A DNA stretch of 64,000 nt from Ligula intestinalis (lineage: Eukaryota > Platyhelminthes > Cestoda > Diphyllobothriidea > Diphyllobothriidae): NCBI GenBank assembly GCA_036362985.1, contig JAYGXS010000008.1, positions 25,427,680 through 25,491,679 on the forward strand, written 5' to 3'. The position numbers and the translations under genes are program-made. The notes under the pieces are model-generated. The model was not told where the DNA came from. It did no database searches and saw only the letters and a list, made by a program, of their open reading frames with translations. Below are positions 23,540 through 35,719 of the stretch, piece by piece. The first letter of the stretch is position 1. Each line of letters begins with the position of its first letter.

Positions 23540-24920
23540 CAGTATGGCCCAAAATCCTTGAAAAACGTAGACATATAAGTAACATTGATATGCTCTCGAT
23601 AATTGGCATTAGGTAAGTTTGTAACACTGACTATCGTGCAGTCTGTTGTGAAGGTAATTCAGTTACATTACGATGCCGGCCTTTTACCGAGCTTATTTCT
23701 GGTCGCTTAAAAAAGGAGGCACTATAAAATGTAACTAATTAACTTGTTCGCCTCTTTATCATTGATTTCGGTGGCCTTTTTACATGATAGTATAGTTCAT
23801 GCAAAACATGCGCGAACATATTTTTCCTGGTTTTTCTTTTGATTTTAAGTAATGCCTTCCTTTAATTTTTATACTTACAGAATCGGTAACTTTCGGTTTT
23901 AAAAAAGTTTCTACATTGCCCAATCATTTCTACACCTACTGACTCCTACATTTGCATTTAAGGTTTGCGAACTGCGCGCTGTTTACATCTTGTTTAAGAA
24001 AAAGTGGGTTTCGCGTACGGTATTAGGAATAATTCACGTGGTTCTCATAAATGTTGCAACACTTGTGGAACATATTATATACATTATAGGCAGCATTGAT
24101 AAATTGATGGATGTGATGTATAATGAATTATCACCTAAAAAATCGAAAAAGGTCATAATTAGACATTTTGTTTTAAACCGAGAAAGCAAAATAAAGTATT
24201 CAATTAAAAGAAGGTGTAATTCGATACAAATTGAATATAAGGGATATTTAGTTCGTATATGTTTTCCATAAAGAAAACTAGTTGAATTAGCCACGAGCTT
24301 ACCAGGCAGTTCTTACAGTACATACATCTTGTACGAGGCTAGAAAAAAGCTTGTTAAAAAGCCGGCGTTCTATCGTGAATAAAATGACTTTAAAATGGAA
24401 GAAATGGTATTGTTAATTACCATAATAACAACGAAATTATTAGCTAAAGACCCAGACATGTGTTTTGCCAGCATCTGCCGCCGTTTTAAATAGCTGTGAC
24501 GGGTCCGGCTCATCCATGGGTCCCCCAGCTTTCCCGATCTAGTTTCTAGTTTATATTTCGGTTTTGAAAAATCAGCTTTTTAATTTCCTGCGAAATTAAT
24601 TTCTGTTCACGGTATATATCAGTATATTAAAGCTCTATAGGCGAAGACCGAAATTAAATGTGCATATATGGGTTGAAACCTGTCAACCACTACGGCCAGC
24701 AGACAGACTTTAATAGTATATATTGGTGTTTTAACTTTCCATCCTTACAGCCTACGTACTAACGAAAAGGTATACAGCGAACATAAATTAATTTCTCAGG
24801 AAATTAAGAAGCTAACACTACGTGATACTCGCTATTACAACCTTATTCGATGCCAATTACCGAGAAAGTATGAATTTTTCGCATATGTAAACATGTTGCA
24901 CGAATTTTTAGGCCGTTCTG
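23540..24920. mobile_element. foldback element FB4 (long inverted repeats)
   Basis: The left end CAGTATGGCCCAAAATCC matches the FB1 end CAGTAGACGGCCAAGATCAC. The right end is its diverged inverse (ACGAATTTTTAGGCCGTTCTG). Interior blocks shared in inverse order with FB1-FB3 include CATGC-CGAAC-T, a TTTCGGTTTTAAAAAAGTT block (23897), and GCTTGTTAAAAAGCC (24350). AT-rich with no transposase. It is split by a 240-bp MITE at 24574-24813. Confidence 0.65.
24574..24813. mobile_element. small MITE nested in FB4
   Basis: The ends AGCTTTTTAATTTCCTGCG and its inverse (CTCAGGAAATTAAGAAGCT) form inverted repeats of about 36 bp with few mismatches, continuing through GAAATTAATTTCTGTTC. The 240-bp unit has no coding capacity. 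It interrupts the right arm of FB4, so it is younger than FB4. The superfamily is not identified. Confidence 0.65.
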
Positions 24921-25649
24921 TCAAGGCTTCTTTTAAAGTATACCAACAAAGATAACATCGCAACGTGTATGGGTAGGTGATTTCATGATTTGAGCAGTAT
25001 GTTAGATAAGGAGAATTTGCGCACTTCTAGCCTGGCTTGGTTAATATGCAGTTTAAATGGGTAGCCTTCGTGGTGGCAGCAAATTCGAAATTGTTTCCTA
25101 ACGCCAGACAATAATCCAATCCCTATAAAACGCGGAACACCTGTAGGAGATCTTCACGAACTTAACGAGAGTTCGTAGCGTGTTTTGTCAGCAAATGGCT
25201 TTTGCGCTTTTGGTAGGCTTTTGCCGTTAAAAAAGGAGACCAGACAGAAAGAGAGTGGAGATAGAGGATGGCGACTACTGATTTAATCGTTGTTTTTTCC
25301 GCCGGTCTTGGCTGTGGCTCCAGCCCTTTTTTGAACTGCCTTTTATTATTCTACTGGATTTTTAAAATAAAGGTTAACAATTCCGCGACCACGCCAGGTT
25401 TGAACGACAGATTGACCTTTGTACCTGAACATTTATTTCGCGTTACTCATAGAACGGGAAGTTGTCTTGAGCGTTGATAGTTATTTTAGTGACGTTAGGC
25501 TTGCGCAGTATTCACCGTACTTTCTGCCAAAAAGGCAGAATTGGTTGACGTGGTGTGAGGCTGCGCCTACGCTTGCACAGTGCATGAATTCATCTTCTGC
25601 TCACCAGAATACATTTTTAGATTTGCTCACGTTTCGGACAGCATGGCCG
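24921..25649. other. no recognisable gene or element
   Basis: No coding motif, tRNA-like box or repeat was identified. The short ORFs starting at 25268 and 25419 show no family resemblance. Confidence 0.4.
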
Positions 25650-26157
25650 TCTGTTCTTTGTCAAAGCAAATACTAACTTTATCGATCGGCAAGTTTCGAA
25701 TTGCGGCTGTGCGTGTGATGGCCTTAGGCTGATCGATATTTGCCAGGTCGCTGTTTGCTCCTACGCGTGGATTTTGGCTTGGAGTGATGGCAGTTGGTGT
25801 TCTGTTTTGTCCCCACGGTAAAAGATGCTATCAACAGGAAGTTTTGACCTCCTTGCGGCCTACAAAGTCCTACGCCATTAGGTTAGTAAAGTCAGGACAC
25901 GGTCAAACTGAAGTCAGGATTGAAAGCAAAGACAACACAATAATTAAATCACCGGAAGAAACAGCAGGCTTACCAGCACACTCTACTAAAGGGTCAAAAC
26001 AAAACACCAACTGCCGTCACACTAAGCAAAAAATCCACAACCAGGAGCAAACAGCGACCGCAGAAATATTGCTCAGCCCAAGGCCAACACGAACAGACGC
26101 AACCTGGCTGATCGATAAAGTCAGTATTTGCTTTGACCAAGGACAGGCATGCAAATT
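25650..26157. repeat. inverted repeat, two arms of about 165 bp
   Basis: The left arm (25650-25814) and right arm (25991-26157) are reverse complements with scattered differences. Matching blocks are TTTGTCAAAGCAAATACTAA against TTGGTCAAAGCAAATACTGA, TTTATCGATC in both, and GGCAGTTGGTGTTCTGTTTT against GGCAGTTGGTGTTTTGTTTT. The spacer is about 176 bp with no recognised protein. It differs in sequence from the FB family, so it is likely a separate foldback MITE. Confidence 0.65.
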
Positions 26158-26744
26158 TATTCCGATAAACAGAGGATGAACTCTTATTCATATCCCGGAG
26201 TTCTGGATTTTTCAAATTTGAGCTTACACAGTGTCCAGCACACATGTCTTACCGTCCGGATTTCCCAGGCGTTTTGATAAAGGAGAGAGGCAGAGCGATC
26301 ATACAACGGATTTTCACTGTATGTTTAATCAGTGTTTGTTTCTGCCGCATGACTCAGCTCTTCAATGTGTCAAACGAATCCCTATCTACTGTTTTCTGTT
26401 CTAGAAACTCCAGGCTAATACCTTCGAAGATTTTCAAGGGCAGAGCATTTAATGAATTGTCTGCAATTTAAGGGTCAATCAGTGGTCCTTCAACATAAGT
26501 CTTACGTCTTATACTCTCCAAAGTCACACATGCATGTTTTCTATTTAAAATAGGTTTTTTTAATTGGTCTTCGAACAGGTTCCAAGTTGCCAGATAAAAA
26601 CAAGATCTCGAAGTACGATTCGTAATAGTTTCCGATACAATTGGAGTAATCTCTAGAACTGAACCAAAAATACAAAAAACGTCCACTGTATTCATACGGA
26701 CTGCAGAAGAATGCACATTCATCAGCGGTATTGACCTAAGCGCC

Positions 26745-26850
26745 AGGTTTTAGTACACAGCTCTCACGTTTCCCTGCAAATAGGACTTAGTAGGAATAAA
26801 TACGGGATGATATGCCGCACCTTTCAAGAAGCTGCAAATAAATGAGGCTT
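26745..26850 (+). repeat. dispersed AT-rich repeat, copy 1
   Basis: CACAGCTCTCACGTTTCC, then GGGATGATATG-CG and ACCTTTCAAG-A-CT, parallel the stretch at 31388-31480 (CACAGCTCTCAGGTCTCC, GGGATAATATGTAGTACCT). The family is unknown and non-coding. Confidence 0.4.
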
Positions 26851-27063
26851 AGATACAACAATCCAATAAAAAGGAATCAGATGGGCCAACAATGGACCAA
26901 CATGAATCGCAATTAGCGTCCACGCCGGATGACTTGGGCTGACACCGGACCGATGCAAATAACAGTTGCCAATTATCCATCACGCTATTAGGACTGCTCA
27001 TAATGTCCGACACGATTTGACGCAAATTGCAGCTCCAAATGACCCCAAAACTAGACGACTCTA

Positions 27064-28067
27064 TACAGTAGACGGCCAAGATCACAAAACATTTCGAAAT
27101 ATGCGAAAGAATGATACGCTTTCGCTCATCGGAATTGACTCAAGTTGTGATACTGATTATTGGGTAGTCTATTCTGAAGTCTATTCTGAAGTCATTTCAG
27201 TAATGATAGGATGCGAGCTTTTAAACGAGCTACGTTTTGGCTACTAGCAAAATGCATCTTTTATAAAAACTGACTACTTAAGGAGTATGCCTTTTATTGC
27301 TTATGTTGACTGCCTTTATAAATCCAAATATATTTTATGGAAAACATGCACGAAAAAAATTATTTCTTGCGCTTTTTTGATAGTAAATTACGCTTTCTTT
27401 AAATTTTACATTCAAGAAAAGGGAATGTTTCGGTTTTAAAAAAAGTTGCTAATTATTAGCGTTTTTACGTTTGTGAGCACATCATTTATAAAACATCATA
27501 TCCATCACTGTATTAATGCTTCCTATACTGCATAAAATATGTTCCAAATCTGTTTCAATATTTTATAACTACTATGTTAACTCTCGAACAGTAGTCGAAT
27601 GTATACTTTTCCTTAAATAGGATATACGTAATGCGCAGTTGTTAAACCTTGAATTCGAGTCTATCAGTCACTAGTTAAGAAAATAATTCGAAAATCAAGC
27701 AATTTTTTTAAAACTGATAGACACCTTTTCTTTGAGTACAATTTTTAAAGGAGGCATTTGTCTCTATCAAACAAGTAGAAACAAATATTTTTTCGTGCAT
27801 TTTTTTCATAAAATATATTTGAATTTGTAAGTGCAGTCAAAATAAGTGATAAACGGCATACTAATTCAAAAGTCAATTTTAAAATATAGGTTTTGCTAGA
27901 AGTCAGATCGAAGCTCGTTAAAAAGCCCTCATCTTTTCATGACTGAAGTGACTTTGGAATAGAGTACACGATAATCAATATCAAAACTTGAAACAATGCC
28001 GATGAGCGAAAGAGTATCAGTCTTTCGCATATGTCGAAATGTTGCGTGATCTTTGCCGTCTTCTGTA
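27064..28067. mobile_element. foldback element FB1, nearly complete palindrome
   Basis: The outer ends read TACAGTAGACGG...GATCAC and its inverse GTGATCTTTGCCGTCTTCTGTA. The arms are about 480 bp each, so almost the whole 1.0-kb element folds back. Arm landmarks are CATTTCGAAATATGCGAAAG against CTTTCGCATATGTCGAAATG, CATGCACGAAAAAA against TTTTTTCGTGCAT, and AAATATATTT in both arms. If the TIR starts CAGTA, the element is flanked by TA on both sides, the signature of Tc1/mariner targets. No transposase is present. Confidence 0.8.
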
Positions 28068-28919
28068 GTTGTAACAGCACTTTGGAATGCTAACTGTTCT
28101 TTGCACATTTTTGTCAAGGCTGACGACGACCTGTGGATCCAGTGTCGACAATGTCTGATTATTTACTCATTTTTCCAAAGGACGCCTTTATCTGAAATAA
28201 AAATTCTTGGGATGCCTGCCTTCCGGTTTATACGAAACTTTCCATTTATTTCCGTGAGCTATCGGATGGTAGATGACAGTGTGCTTATTTTCGTCATAAT
28301 GATTATAAATGTATCCCTCAGTCCCCCGTGGGAGTTGCTAGACACAGTACATTTCCATTCTGCCTATCAATACAATTTATTTTGTCTCAAGAGGCAGTTT
28401 TGATGCAGCCTAGGGGCTGTTGGATACTGGAAAAAATAAAATCACAGAGGACACCACAGGTTAAATAGGTTCTCCTGGGGGGCTAACATTCCCCAGCCCT
28501 GGGTATGAAAACGACAAGCCATCAAAACTCACTAGTCGCTTGGAAATTATGCCTTGGAAAGAGGTGATCTGCTTATCCAAGTGCATGATTAATGCCCTTA
28601 AAAAAGACGGATGTGTGAATCGTGTGAGTATAAGCCGGAGTCAGTTAAAAACGCTTATAAGGAGGAGGTGATCAGCTCCACATGAAAATGACATGAAAAC
28701 ATACCGGTTGCGCGGTGGATATTTTATAATTTGCACATTAGACATCAACACCATAGGCCCACGAAACTGGCTTTTTTGAGGTTATACCGCACAGACTGTA
28801 CACGGTAATGCAAGTCTTGTGTAACTTGGACAGGTAATTTTGATCAACTGAGTGGATTTAATAATCGGAAAGGCTTTATTTTATAAAACTGCCTTATTAG
28901 TTAAAGTTACAGAGCAAAA

Positions 28920-29300
28920 AAGGCACTAATTTGGCTAAGTAATGAGTACGTTTATATCGAAGCAATTTCCTATGCCGTAATGTAAGAGCAAACAAAAATG
29001 TTTATTTATATGCATGACGCTATGGGAGAATTCCAGAATAAGAAGCAAAAAATTAGAAAATTTTTTTCCTTCCCGAACTGGATGTTTTGTCCGAAGTCGC
29101 TTTAATGGAAGTGAAGCCAAGTTTAAGGACTCAAATTTATTTTCAGAAACCAGCAGAAATTTAAGCTTCAGAAATTATTTTGCGCTTAACTGTGAAGTTT
29201 TATTCACATAAAATGCAATGGGAAAAAGGGTTTCATCCCATTTTGCTTAAACTGCAACGCTGAAATTTGCGTGTAAGCAAAGTATTCGCATATGGGTCCG
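28920..29300 (+). repeat. dispersed AT-rich repeat, shared with 60.3-60.8 kb
   Basis: The block GCATGACGCTATGGGAGAATTCC, AATAAGAAGCAAAA and a downstream TTTTCAGAAACCAGCAG aligns with the reverse complement of 60300-60780 (GCATTGTGCTATGGAAGAACTCC, ATAAGTAAGAAAAG, TTTTCAGAAACAAGGA). Two diverged copies lie in opposite orientation. The element type is unknown. Confidence 0.5.
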
Positions 29301-32300
29301 CGAAAGTATTGTAAAGAACGCCTTATTGAATACAAGCCACGCAGATATAAACCTTGTGGAAACTATACGTTTCGTTTATGCGTTCTGTGGAAACGGAACA
29401 GAGAGAAGAATAATAAGTATTTCAAAAAATGGTCACATATGTGGCCAGTCCTTTTTTTTGAAAGCTTATTATAGACGATGGAATTAATCCATTTAAATAG
29501 AAGCCAATCTACTCTAAAATGAAAATTTTTTTTCAATTTCCAGTCCAATTGAATCTTTCATCGTTAGGTATATTAGAAAAATTTTCAAAAGTCTTCAATT
29601 TCATTGTGATATGATCTTGGAAAAAGTTAATATACACTGCATTTTACCAGTTTAATATCTAATGGAAGCTTTTTAAAAGACGTTACCTATTATGGGAAGT
29701 TTATTTATTTATCTTAGGAATAACAATATCCGATTTACTAAGCGTACGTTTCGCATAATTGACAATGCGGTTTGCTATTTTGAAGCATTTCTAAATATGA
29801 TCCACATGGTTATATTCATAAGGAAATATATCCGAAAACTCATTTTTTAGTAAATACTCTTTATGTTTAACTTTTTTAAAGATTTTGATGAAACGTCAAA
29901 TAGAAGCGCAATTTATTAAGTGAACAATGAGGACACTGAAAATGAGCGAAATGATGACAGCCTCTGTTCCTAGATATTTAATAACTCGTTATCAACTTAT
30001 GGTAATCTGAACAAAATATTCTCACTAACGAAAAGTTATTTTATAAACAGAAAGTGTTTGTTTTAAGTTCCCAAATTAACAAAATATTAACATTGTTTTT
30101 GTAATTTATAGCTATTTTCCGTTTCCAGAAGTTGGGGATTATCGAAAAATATGTTTGCCCTAATGAATAATAACTTTTTCTTCGAGTTCATTTAAGTTTG
30201 TTTTAAAGTTGCCTTATGTTGTTCTGTATTATTTCCAACATTTTGTTAATGTGTTCACGCTGGTATGTGAGTAATGATCAAATTTTTACAAACGGAGGCA
30301 GCATTCGCAGCATTGTATACAAAATTTAACATCCACCTTAATAAGTTAAATGAGTGTTTAATGACACTGCCAACCATGGATTATTGCTCGAATTTGAGGC
30401 TGTCTCAAAGGTAATTTAAGCAAAAACCAGACGGTTCACTCTAAAATGACAAACACTGTGTTGTCTACTGAATATATACGTTGTACTTACAATGTAATGT
30501 CTTCTTCCACCAGCCTGCCTCAGAGCTTTTATTCATGCAACAACCGAACTTTGCGAAAATATTGTTAATCACTCGTAACCCAGCATTAACACATGTGCAA
30601 AAAACTTGGAAACATAAGGAGCAACAATAAAGACAATTTAAAGCGTCAACAAAATGCAAAATATGCTAATTGCTTGCATGGAAGATCCAGCCTCTTTCAA
30701 GGAGCTTCCAAATAAAACACAAAAATTCGCAACAATATTGATCAATAAATTTTATTGTAATTATTAGGGTGAATCGTAAACATACCACTTTTTTCATATC
30801 AAAGGAAACTTATTTTTTTGGATATTTTAGGTGTTGGATAACAATAATTGTCAGTTCACAGCAAACACAATATAAGAAGTCGTAGACAAAAATTGAGCAA
30901 TTTACTGGAATAAAATCAAAGTTTATGACCAATGGGTTTGGGCAAATATTCCAGGGCTTAATTTAGGATCGATAGGGCGTCAGTCTCGTAATTTGACCAG
31001 GTCTGTGGATAAGCCTTTTGAAATACTAGTAAACACCTCCGGGTATTGGCTTGATGTCATTTGTCCAGTTTTGTCGATCTCTGGTTACTGTCTCATTAGC
31101 TAGTAACACGAGCAATAGAGCATTACTTAACTTCCCAGGATACACAATATGCATGTTTGCTGTGCTTCCAAGTTGTTCAAAAAGTCTTGGTAAGGTTACC
31201 TCCTTGGTAGAAAAAAAGAGCTAGAGGTAGAATGTTTAGTAAAAGTTTCGAATGTAAGTGGAGCTGTCTGTAGAGCACAATGAAACAGGCAAAAAATCAA
31301 CTGAAGAGAAATTCCGATCACATTCATATGGCCAGGAAGAAAATGCATGGCCACTAGCAATATTTACGTAAGCACCATTTTTAAATTACACAGCTCTCAG
31401 GTCTCCGGATAAATGCGGTTTTATAATAAAATATCTGGGATAATATGTAGTACCTATCAAGTAACTTTACATAAAGGAGGCAACACTTCCAATTACTTCC
31501 GTGAGCGTTGTTGCAATTCGCCCGGTTCCTGGAAGGTTGCTCCGTTTTCATCATAATCGTTAACAATGCATTTATTTTTTTTCTACTAAATCCCACACAT
31601 TCACCCCACAAGAGCAACAGTTTTTCTCCTAAAATGCCTAAGAAGTTTTTTCACTGTCTGCTCCTATTTTTCCATCCCATGACTCAGGGCAACTGGCCTC
31701 CCCAATGGTCTGAGATACAATTTTTTGTTACCACTACGCATATGTACAAATGGGGAAGAAAGAATTTTACCTACATACCCCTTAATATACTGATACTGAT
31801 CTCTATCATCGTCCCCCATTAGATTTTCTAGATAATTTACTCCCCTCTGCCTATTTTCCAAAATTATGTCTGTCTCAGAAGACGGTTTTGAGAAAGCCAT
31901 GCGCGTTCCGATACTGTCCAGCATAGATTTATTACCGCTTTTTTGGCAAGAATTCTTATTGAGAAGGAGTATTTCAATAGTGCAATCAGATATTGGTAAT
32001 TACTAAGGAGCAGATAAAATCACTGGAACAGGACCTTTCTTCACTAAACATTGCGAAATCCGAGAGATGCAGATCGCAACCACTAAGCTTCCGCACACCT
32101 AAAAAAATTAACTCTCGCCCCTAATCGAGGACACTTGAATGCACTCTTTACTTTATCGCCGCACAAAGTAGCTTCATCGGAGAAAATTTAAGAATTCTCA
32201 AGTAGGAATAATTAAAAATCAAAAGGCCACGACGAGCATGCTGATCTTTGTGCAATAAGTGTAAGCAGCTACCTTCGATAAGGCTGAGCCATAACAACTT

Positions 32301-32843
32301 TATACTATCAATACAGCAACTATCTGTATAGGTTCTATCTTTTCCTGTTCCTGATGGTGGATCCGCGATGGATTTCGAAAAAAGAGCAGTCTCATACCCC
32401 GTCATGTAATGTTATGTTTTCTTCTGTAGGGGTAAAATTTAGAAACTAAGTCGCAATTACATGAACGTTGACCATGCCTTATTGCAGCGCGGCTGCCAGG
32501 ACAAGAACCTAGCGCGAATTAGTTAATAGTGATAGCCGACTTGCAAAAAAGCTACCATAGTCCCTCCTCACTCCCCTAGTAGGACAGGGTCAAGAAAACA
32601 GAAGGCGGAATTCAGCGCAGACGCCTGGTGCGATGGTAAGCTGCGCCTAGGCCTGCAAACGAAACTTTGCATTAGGAGTGTGAATTGCCACTAATTTCTG
32701 TGTTGCTCTGTTCCGCTGCCTTTCCGTAAATTAAACGCAAAAGGGCAATAAATTAAGTACTAGCTCTGTATTTTTATCTTCCATATTTGATTGGCTGTTG
32801 CGTTACCCTTTCTAATCCTATGTTCACTTGGATTTTTAATATA
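29301..32843. other. AT-rich region without recognised genes
   Basis: About 3.5 kb with poly-T/A-rich sequence and no ORF that resembles a family. A diverged repeat copy lies at 31380-31480 (see 26745). A GC-richer block at about 32600-32660 (CGCAGACGCCTGGTGCGATGG) resembles 42560-42590 (CGCAGGTGGCTGGCGCGGCC) and may be repeat-derived. Confidence 0.4.
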
Positions 32844-34136
32844 CAGGGTGTCCAAAAAATACATACACATTTTAAATAACCATAAACTTCGTGTTTATAA
32901 TAATGTTATTATTTCAAAATTAAACAAAATATTGTTTTTCACTTCATTTTGACTATATTTAAAAAAATTGTGAACAGTTAATAATCATACTATTTTTTGT
33001 TGCATCTTTAGTCCCTGGGCACAATTATTTCAGCCGTACTAAACTTTGAAGAAAGCAAATATATTCTGAATTGCTACTGCAGTTGAAGTGCAAAGGAAGG
33101 TAATCTAAAAAAAATTTCAGCGCGAATTGACATCTACGTAATAGGAGATGAGTTTGAAGCTGATGGAAGTGTTCAGACCGTTCACAAAAAGTGTTCCGGA
33201 AGACCACGATCATAAATGAGTCCTACATGGGAAGGAAGAGAACTGGAAACTTTTCAGCGACAGGCTTTTCGTGGGGTTGGAATTTAAAAATTATCCGTTC
33301 ATCGCATTATGCAACGTTGTCTTAGGAAAAGTTATAGCCCAAGACGAATCCATGCTCTTAATGACGATGCTCTACGCCAAAGAGTATAGTATTGCAAGTG
33401 GTATTTAGAACAATGTATAGAAAATGACGATTTTTCAACGAACAATGCGTGGAGTGACGAGGCCACATTCAAATTCAATGGTTCCATCAATCACCATATC
33501 TAAAAAATATTGGGCACCTGGGCATACACATGCTTCTGTCGATTTGCATGTCAATTTACCGAGAATTTCAGTGTGGTGCGGTTTATCATCAAGAGGAAAA
33601 ATGGGACCAATTTTTTTGACAAAACTGTAACTGGTCACATTTATTTAAAGTCGCTGAAACAGTCTGTCATGCCAAGCATTAGAGAAGTCCATACTTGTAG
33701 CAATACGGGTATTCCCATATTGACATCGTGATGTAATATCAACTTGACGAGATCTTACCAAACAGGTTGATTGACGGAACGATTTTTATTGAATATACTC
33801 CCGTTTACCAGATTTCACACTTTTAGATTTTTTTCCCATGGGTATACCTTAAATGCAAGGTCCACGCTATGAGATGTGCAACAGTTGCGCACTTGACAGG
33901 AACCAATGGGTATGAATGTACCCACATATTTGGGTAATTTTTTCATGAAGTGTGCGATTCCATTGTTTTGCGTTGTCAGCAGTGCCTGCATCCAAATGAA
34001 CGTTATTCTGATAACAAACAGTGAAACCACAATAAAATGATTCTTGTTAATATCTGTCCATTTTTGAAATAATAAAATTATCAACACCAAGTTTACAATT
34101 ACTCAAAACGTGTAAACATGTTCCTGCGAAACGTTG
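32844..34136 (+). mobile_element. dead mariner-family transposon
   Basis: The left end CAGGGTGTCCAAAAAATACA is preceded by TA, and a diverged inverse of the left 90 bp is readable at about 34045-34135. Matching inner blocks are CTTCGTGTTTATAATAATG against CTTGGTGTTGATAATTTTA, and TTATTATTTCAAAA in both. The length of about 1.29 kb is typical of mariner-like elements. The interior encodes a decayed transposase. The right boundary is approximate. Confidence 0.8.
33041..33990 (+). pseudogene. mariner-family transposase, heavily mutated
   Basis: Fragments in order on the plus strand are: a helix-turn-helix region (FEESKYILNCY, then DEFEADGSVQTV, GRPRS and LSVHRIMQR), the first catalytic Asp in [15 protein letters not shown] (33438-33482), [21 protein letters not shown] and TVTGHIYL, a degraded QDGAP region reading QYGYSH (second Asp lost), and IEYTP...IFFPWVYLKCKV where the third acidic motif is a stop. 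In-frame TAG at 33387-33389 and at least two frameshifts occur. DDE transposases cut and paste their element. This copy lacks two of three catalytic residues. Confidence 0.8.
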
Positions 34137-35609
34137 TATGTTTTCTTTAGATACGCATTGATAAGGTGTTTGCTATAAGCATCGGAAATATGCATCGGAT
34201 GCTGATAAATAGTTCCTAGGCCAATTTATGTCTTCTTTTAAAATAACCGTCCTTTTTAACCCAGAGTAAAAAACATATAACGATCCACAGTGGAGAACTC
34301 TGCCTTGTAGAAGTTTTATTTTACATGTGTTACGTCACCAGCTCTACGACACTTAGAAACTATGTCAGCAAATAGATAATGCGGTTTTTCGAAGCGCATA
34401 AACCGCAAGTGTATGAACAAGTAGAACATAATGTTGGAAGTCAAGTAAAAATGCTTTACTTTCCTTTTACCAGAAAGGTTTCCGATCTTCAAAACACAAG
34501 TGGGAGACTGCTTTCTACAGTTTTTCTCTACCGTCACTTCTATTGGACAAAATATTGAATTTGGGTTAACCACTTTATTGCTTCCAGAGGTGTTGATGTG
34601 ACAACTTGACGCACAGCAGTTTTGCCATCGTGATGGGTGCAGCTGGAAGGGCGTGACTTCGAAGAAGATGCGTTCATTGGAATATGACAATTGACGGCCC
34701 GATCTTTCGGACTCTCTATCTCGAACCCTATATCAAAAACAGCTAAAAATGAAGTGATGTGGAGCACCAGAACTGCAGTATTTATGAGGCGCAGTTGTCA
34801 GATGGCCACGTTCCTAATCCAATAAGTTGCGCTAGCGTTAATCGTCGTTGGACGTACAGGATTTGATTATTACTCGTTTGGCCGTGTCTGCGTCGTTAAT
34901 TGCCAAAATTTAATTATCGTAATCGAGTATTGGCGTGGTGATTACTCGACAATTCGGCCTGTTGTTATTGCGTCTTTACCGCGTGGCTAATTAATCTGCC
35001 GAGAACGAATAACGATAATCAAGTTTTAGGGATTTAAGACTCGGACGTGGATAAACGAATAATATTCGCTGCATATACGACAAGCGATGATAAATGCAAG
35101 ATCGGCCACCTGGATTAGCCACGTGGCCGCATAGCGACAGCGTCCTGTAAATACTACAATCCTGACGCCGTGATAACCCATTTTTCTGCTTGTCTCCCAT
35201 GTGGGTTCGAACGAGAGTCTTAAAGGCCACGCCAGTAAATTTAAAGTCTCAACCATAGCCTGTACCTCTTTCGAAACTTTTTTTTCTAAAACAACTCTTT
35301 GCTGTTATTCGGAGGAGTCTTCTGTGAATTACTTTTGTGAATTAGCAGGACAGTAGCAAGACCACTGTAGATGGATGCGGACGAAGTGACTGACTAAATT
35401 CATTAACGTCGGCCAGCTCCTATGTACTCCAGGCTTTCAGAGGGGACGACTTGCATCCCAGCTCCAAGGAAACCATGAAGCCTGACTCCCAGTCTTGAGA
35501 ATACCTGAATTATCCATCATTTTTCCACCATCTTAACCACAACTTTAAAGGACTAATGAAAGATTAAGGCAAGTCCGGTTTTTTTAATGGGGGAATCTGA
35601 GAAAAAGAC
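34137..35609. other. no recognisable gene; one possible B box
   Basis: Mostly unassignable. ATGTGGGTTCGAACGAGA near 35200-35217 resembles a pol III B box, but no A box was found at the right distance. Confidence 0.35.
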
Positions 35610-35700
35610 GATTCGGTCACTGGGACAGCATTTTATTCGCCTGACGTTTAGACATCCATTAGAGATTCTTATTGAGAGATATAAGCAGAACGTAACACCA
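35610..35700 (-). mobile_element. solo PLE tail
   Basis: The minus strand reads CTCTAATGGATGTCTAAACG followed by TCAGGCGAATAAAATGCTGT and CCCAGTGACCGAATCG, the subfamily A terminal sequence. The first core box is altered (CUCUAAUGGA), so the ribozyme-like core is broken. No partner tail was found close by. Confidence 0.55.
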
Positions 35701-35719
35701 GAAACAGGTAATATATGCA

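Noticed and set aside
25784..26179. 131-codon ORF on the plus strand as a gene
   Set aside because: It overlaps the right arm of an inverted repeat, has no family resemblance, and its composition is explained by the repeat.
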